Shown here piece by piece: positions 31,995-33,191 of a DNA stretch of 33,191 nucleotides. Below the pieces are notes generated by a model. That model saw only the letters and a list, made by a program, of their open reading frames with translations, was not told the origin of the DNA and ran no database searches. This stretch comes from Chloroflexota bacterium (GTDB lineage: Bacteria; Chloroflexota; Anaerolineae; JAAYEA01), in the NCBI GenBank assembly GCA_012689325.1, contig JAAYEA010000298.1, positions 1 through 33,191 on the forward strand. The letters are read 5' to 3'. Numbering within the stretch: position 1 is the first letter of the stretch; the number at the start of each line of letters is the position of its first letter. Position numbers and translations under genes: made by a program.

Positions 31995-32990
31995 ATGAAG
32001 CTCTATTTCCTCGGATTGGGCGCATGCGCGGCCAAGATCATCTTTGCCCCCCAACACGCGGGCCGCTGGCCTCACATCGAAGAGCTGGCGCGAACCAGCC
32101 TGTACGGGCCGTCCGATTGCGAGCCAGGCCTCGCCCTCACCGGCCCCTCGTGGATGAGCATCTATACCGGGCAGCCCGCCGCCGTCCATGGCGTGACGGA
32201 CCCGTGGGGCCGGCCCGTCCATGGTTCGCGCGCCTTTCGGAGCGTGCGTGAACCATTCATCTGGGACATCCTGAACCGGGCGGGGCTGACCTGCGGTCTG
32301 GTGACCCTGCCGCTCGTTTTCCCGGCCTATCCCATCGACGGCTTTATGATCGCTGGCTCGCCCTCGCCGCGCCTGTCCGTGTCCGGGAACATCGCGGTCC
32401 CCGCCGATTTCCCCAAGGAGGACAGCCAGGCGATCCGCGAGGCCAAGCCCATCCCGGGGCCGGGCGTTGCGCGGCGCGACGAGATCCCGTTGGAGGCAAC
32501 CCTGGCGCTGCTCCAAGCCGCCGAGCTAAAAAAGGCCGCACTCGTGCCGGAGCTGCTCCGCCAACACCCTGTCGATTGCCTCTTTGTCCAGTATGCTTGT
32601 CTCGCTCGGGTCGGGCACGCGCTGAATGACGATGCGCGGCGCGGGCAGGGCTACGATCCGCGCCACGCCTTGGAGACGTACGACTGGTTCGATAGCGAGC
32701 TGCTCCCCCGCGCCCTGGAGATCGAGGCCGACGCGCTGGTGGTCACGTCCGAGCTCGGCTGGCGGAATCTGGCACGCCGCGGCGAGCACGATCCCCAGGG
32801 CGTGTTCATGGCCCGCGGCGCCGAGATCGCCCAGGGCCTGCGCATCGCTTGCCGCAACATCGACGTGCTCCCCACCGTGCTGGACATCCTGGGGCTGCCC
32901 CCTAGTCGCGTCGCGGGGCGTAGCGTCCTCGTCCGCCAGGGCGAGCTCGACCAGGCCAACCAACAGCTGGCGGGCTTGGGCTATATCTAG
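31995..32990 (+). CDS. Alkaline-phosphatase-superfamily protein lacking metal ligands (likely pseudoenzyme)
   Basis: A 331-residue protein with the frame of the type I phosphodiesterase/nucleotide pyrophosphatase family: LALTGPSWMSIYTG..AAVHGVTD (nucleophile region), PFIWDILNRAGLTCGLV, GEHDPQGVFMARG and NIDVLPTVLDILGLP. Residues that normally bind the two metals look replaced. The N-terminal GLD is GLG, the DxxxH pair reads ARVGH without its Asp, and SDHG reads SELG. Only the two His and the TGPSW site remain. It is also shorter than usual. ATG 31995 has GGGGAG 6 bases upstream. The function is unknown. Confidence 0.75.
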   Translation: MKLYFLGLGACAAKIIFAPQHAGRWPHIEELARTSLYGPSDCEPGLALTGPSWMSIYTGQPAAVHGVTDPWGRPVHGSRAFRSVREPFIWDILNRAGLTCGLVTLPLVFPAYPIDGFMIAGSPSPRLSVSGNIAVPADFPKEDSQAIREAKPIPGPGVARRDEIPLEATLALLQAAELKKAALVPELLRQHPVDCLFVQYACLARVGHALNDDARRGQGYDPRHALETYDWFDSELLPRALEIEADALVVTSELGWRNLARRGEHDPQGVFMARGAEIAQGLRIACRNIDVLPTVLDILGLPPSRVAGRSVLVRQGELDQANQQLAGLGYI

Positions 32991-33106
32991 CCGCCGCCAA
33001 AGCAGCGGCTTCAGCCCGGCCACTGGCGCCCCTGTTTCTGCTTTCCGTCGTCATCCACGTTGCCCCGGTCTGGCCGCGCGGATTTGTGGGCCCGCCGGGG
33101 ATATGC

Positions 33107-33112
33107 TACAAT
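33107..33112 (+). promoter_or_regulatory. Putative -10 box upstream of the last gene
   Basis: TACAAT with a weak TTGTGG (33084-33089) 17 bases upstream. A hairpin CCCCAC/GTGGGG (33114-33119 with 33130-33135) lies at or just before the start of the transcript. The stretch from 32991 otherwise holds nothing I can identify. Confidence 0.45.
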
Positions 33113-33159
33113 ACCCCACTGATCAACGGGTGGGGCAACGAGCTTGGCGATAGGAGCTC

Positions 33160-33191
33160 ATGTCACGACTGCGAGGCCTCGGCTATGTGGA
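33160..33191 (+). CDS. Start of an unidentified gene (cut by window edge)
   Basis: ATG at 33160 is preceded by TAGGAG at 3 bases and opens a frame reading MSRLRGLGYV to the window edge. Ten residues are too few for a function. The promoter-like sequence and ribosome site support it as a real start. Confidence 0.55.
   Translation, partial: MSRLRGLGYV

Overview
The window is GC-rich, gene-dense bacterial DNA holding about 24 protein genes, two tRNA genes and one large leader RNA. It most resembles a member of the Chloroflexota (Anaerolineae-like). This rests on the gene mix: a clpC-radA pair, a two-domain glutaredoxin-like disulfide oxidoreductase, surface proteins with Thr/Pro-rich 'PTATPTP' linkers, a LysM lipoprotein and a T-box leader. 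This placement is an inference; no rRNA or marker alignment was possible. I see no insertion sequences, integrases, phage genes or CRISPR arrays.

Layout. 1-5258 (minus): radA (cut by the window edge), clpC, a four-domain ribosomal protein S1 and ridA, covering DNA repair, proteolysis, translation and metabolite repair. 5333-9606 (minus): leuS, a SAM methyltransferase, and upstream of them a T-box leader with tRNA-Ala(GGC) inside it and tRNA-Ala(CGC) just before it, all behind one strong sigma70-type promoter. 9701-11356 (plus): a three-gene unit of MBL-fold hydrolase, flavodoxin and small membrane protein. 11394-13447 (minus): an oligogalacturonate-lyase-like propeller protein and a GNAT acetyltransferase. 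13597-15975 (plus): comEC. 16055-16942 (minus): a diacylglycerol/lipid kinase. 17151-18575 (plus): a nitroreductase under an apparent CRP/FNR-type operator, then a membrane-anchored surface protein. 18672-24718 (plus): pth, mfd and a heparinase II/III-like protein. 24831-28755 (minus): a zinc-ribbon membrane protein, an unknown anchored protein and lon. 29005-30858 (plus): disulfide oxidoreductase, endonuclease IV and a cupin. 30931-31764 (minus): a LysM lipoprotein. 31995-32990 (plus): an alkaline-phosphatase-superfamily protein that seems to have lost its metal ligands. At 33160 another gene begins.

The most notable feature is the leader at 9093-9470. A T-box specifier domain (stem I with AGUA/GAA specifier loop and apical GGUGAGAGCC, plus two further hairpins) is followed by a complete tRNA-Ala(GGC) gene. 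Only after that comes the canonical antiterminator/terminator pair (AGGGUGGUACC, then a hairpin with a U tract), just ahead of the methyltransferase-leuS genes. Normal tRNA end processing would cut the amino-acid sensor away from the switch. The variable antiterminator base and the downstream leuS both point to tRNA-Leu as ligand.

Most genes are housekeeping (leuS, rpsA, pth, mfd, radA, nfo, lon, clpC). The accessory flavour comes from the two polysaccharide-lyase-like proteins, the MBL/flavodoxin unit, the nitroreductase operator and the degenerate phosphatase-like protein. Promoters match TTGACA-N16/17-TATAAT well in many intergenic gaps, and convergent gene pairs share strong hairpins.
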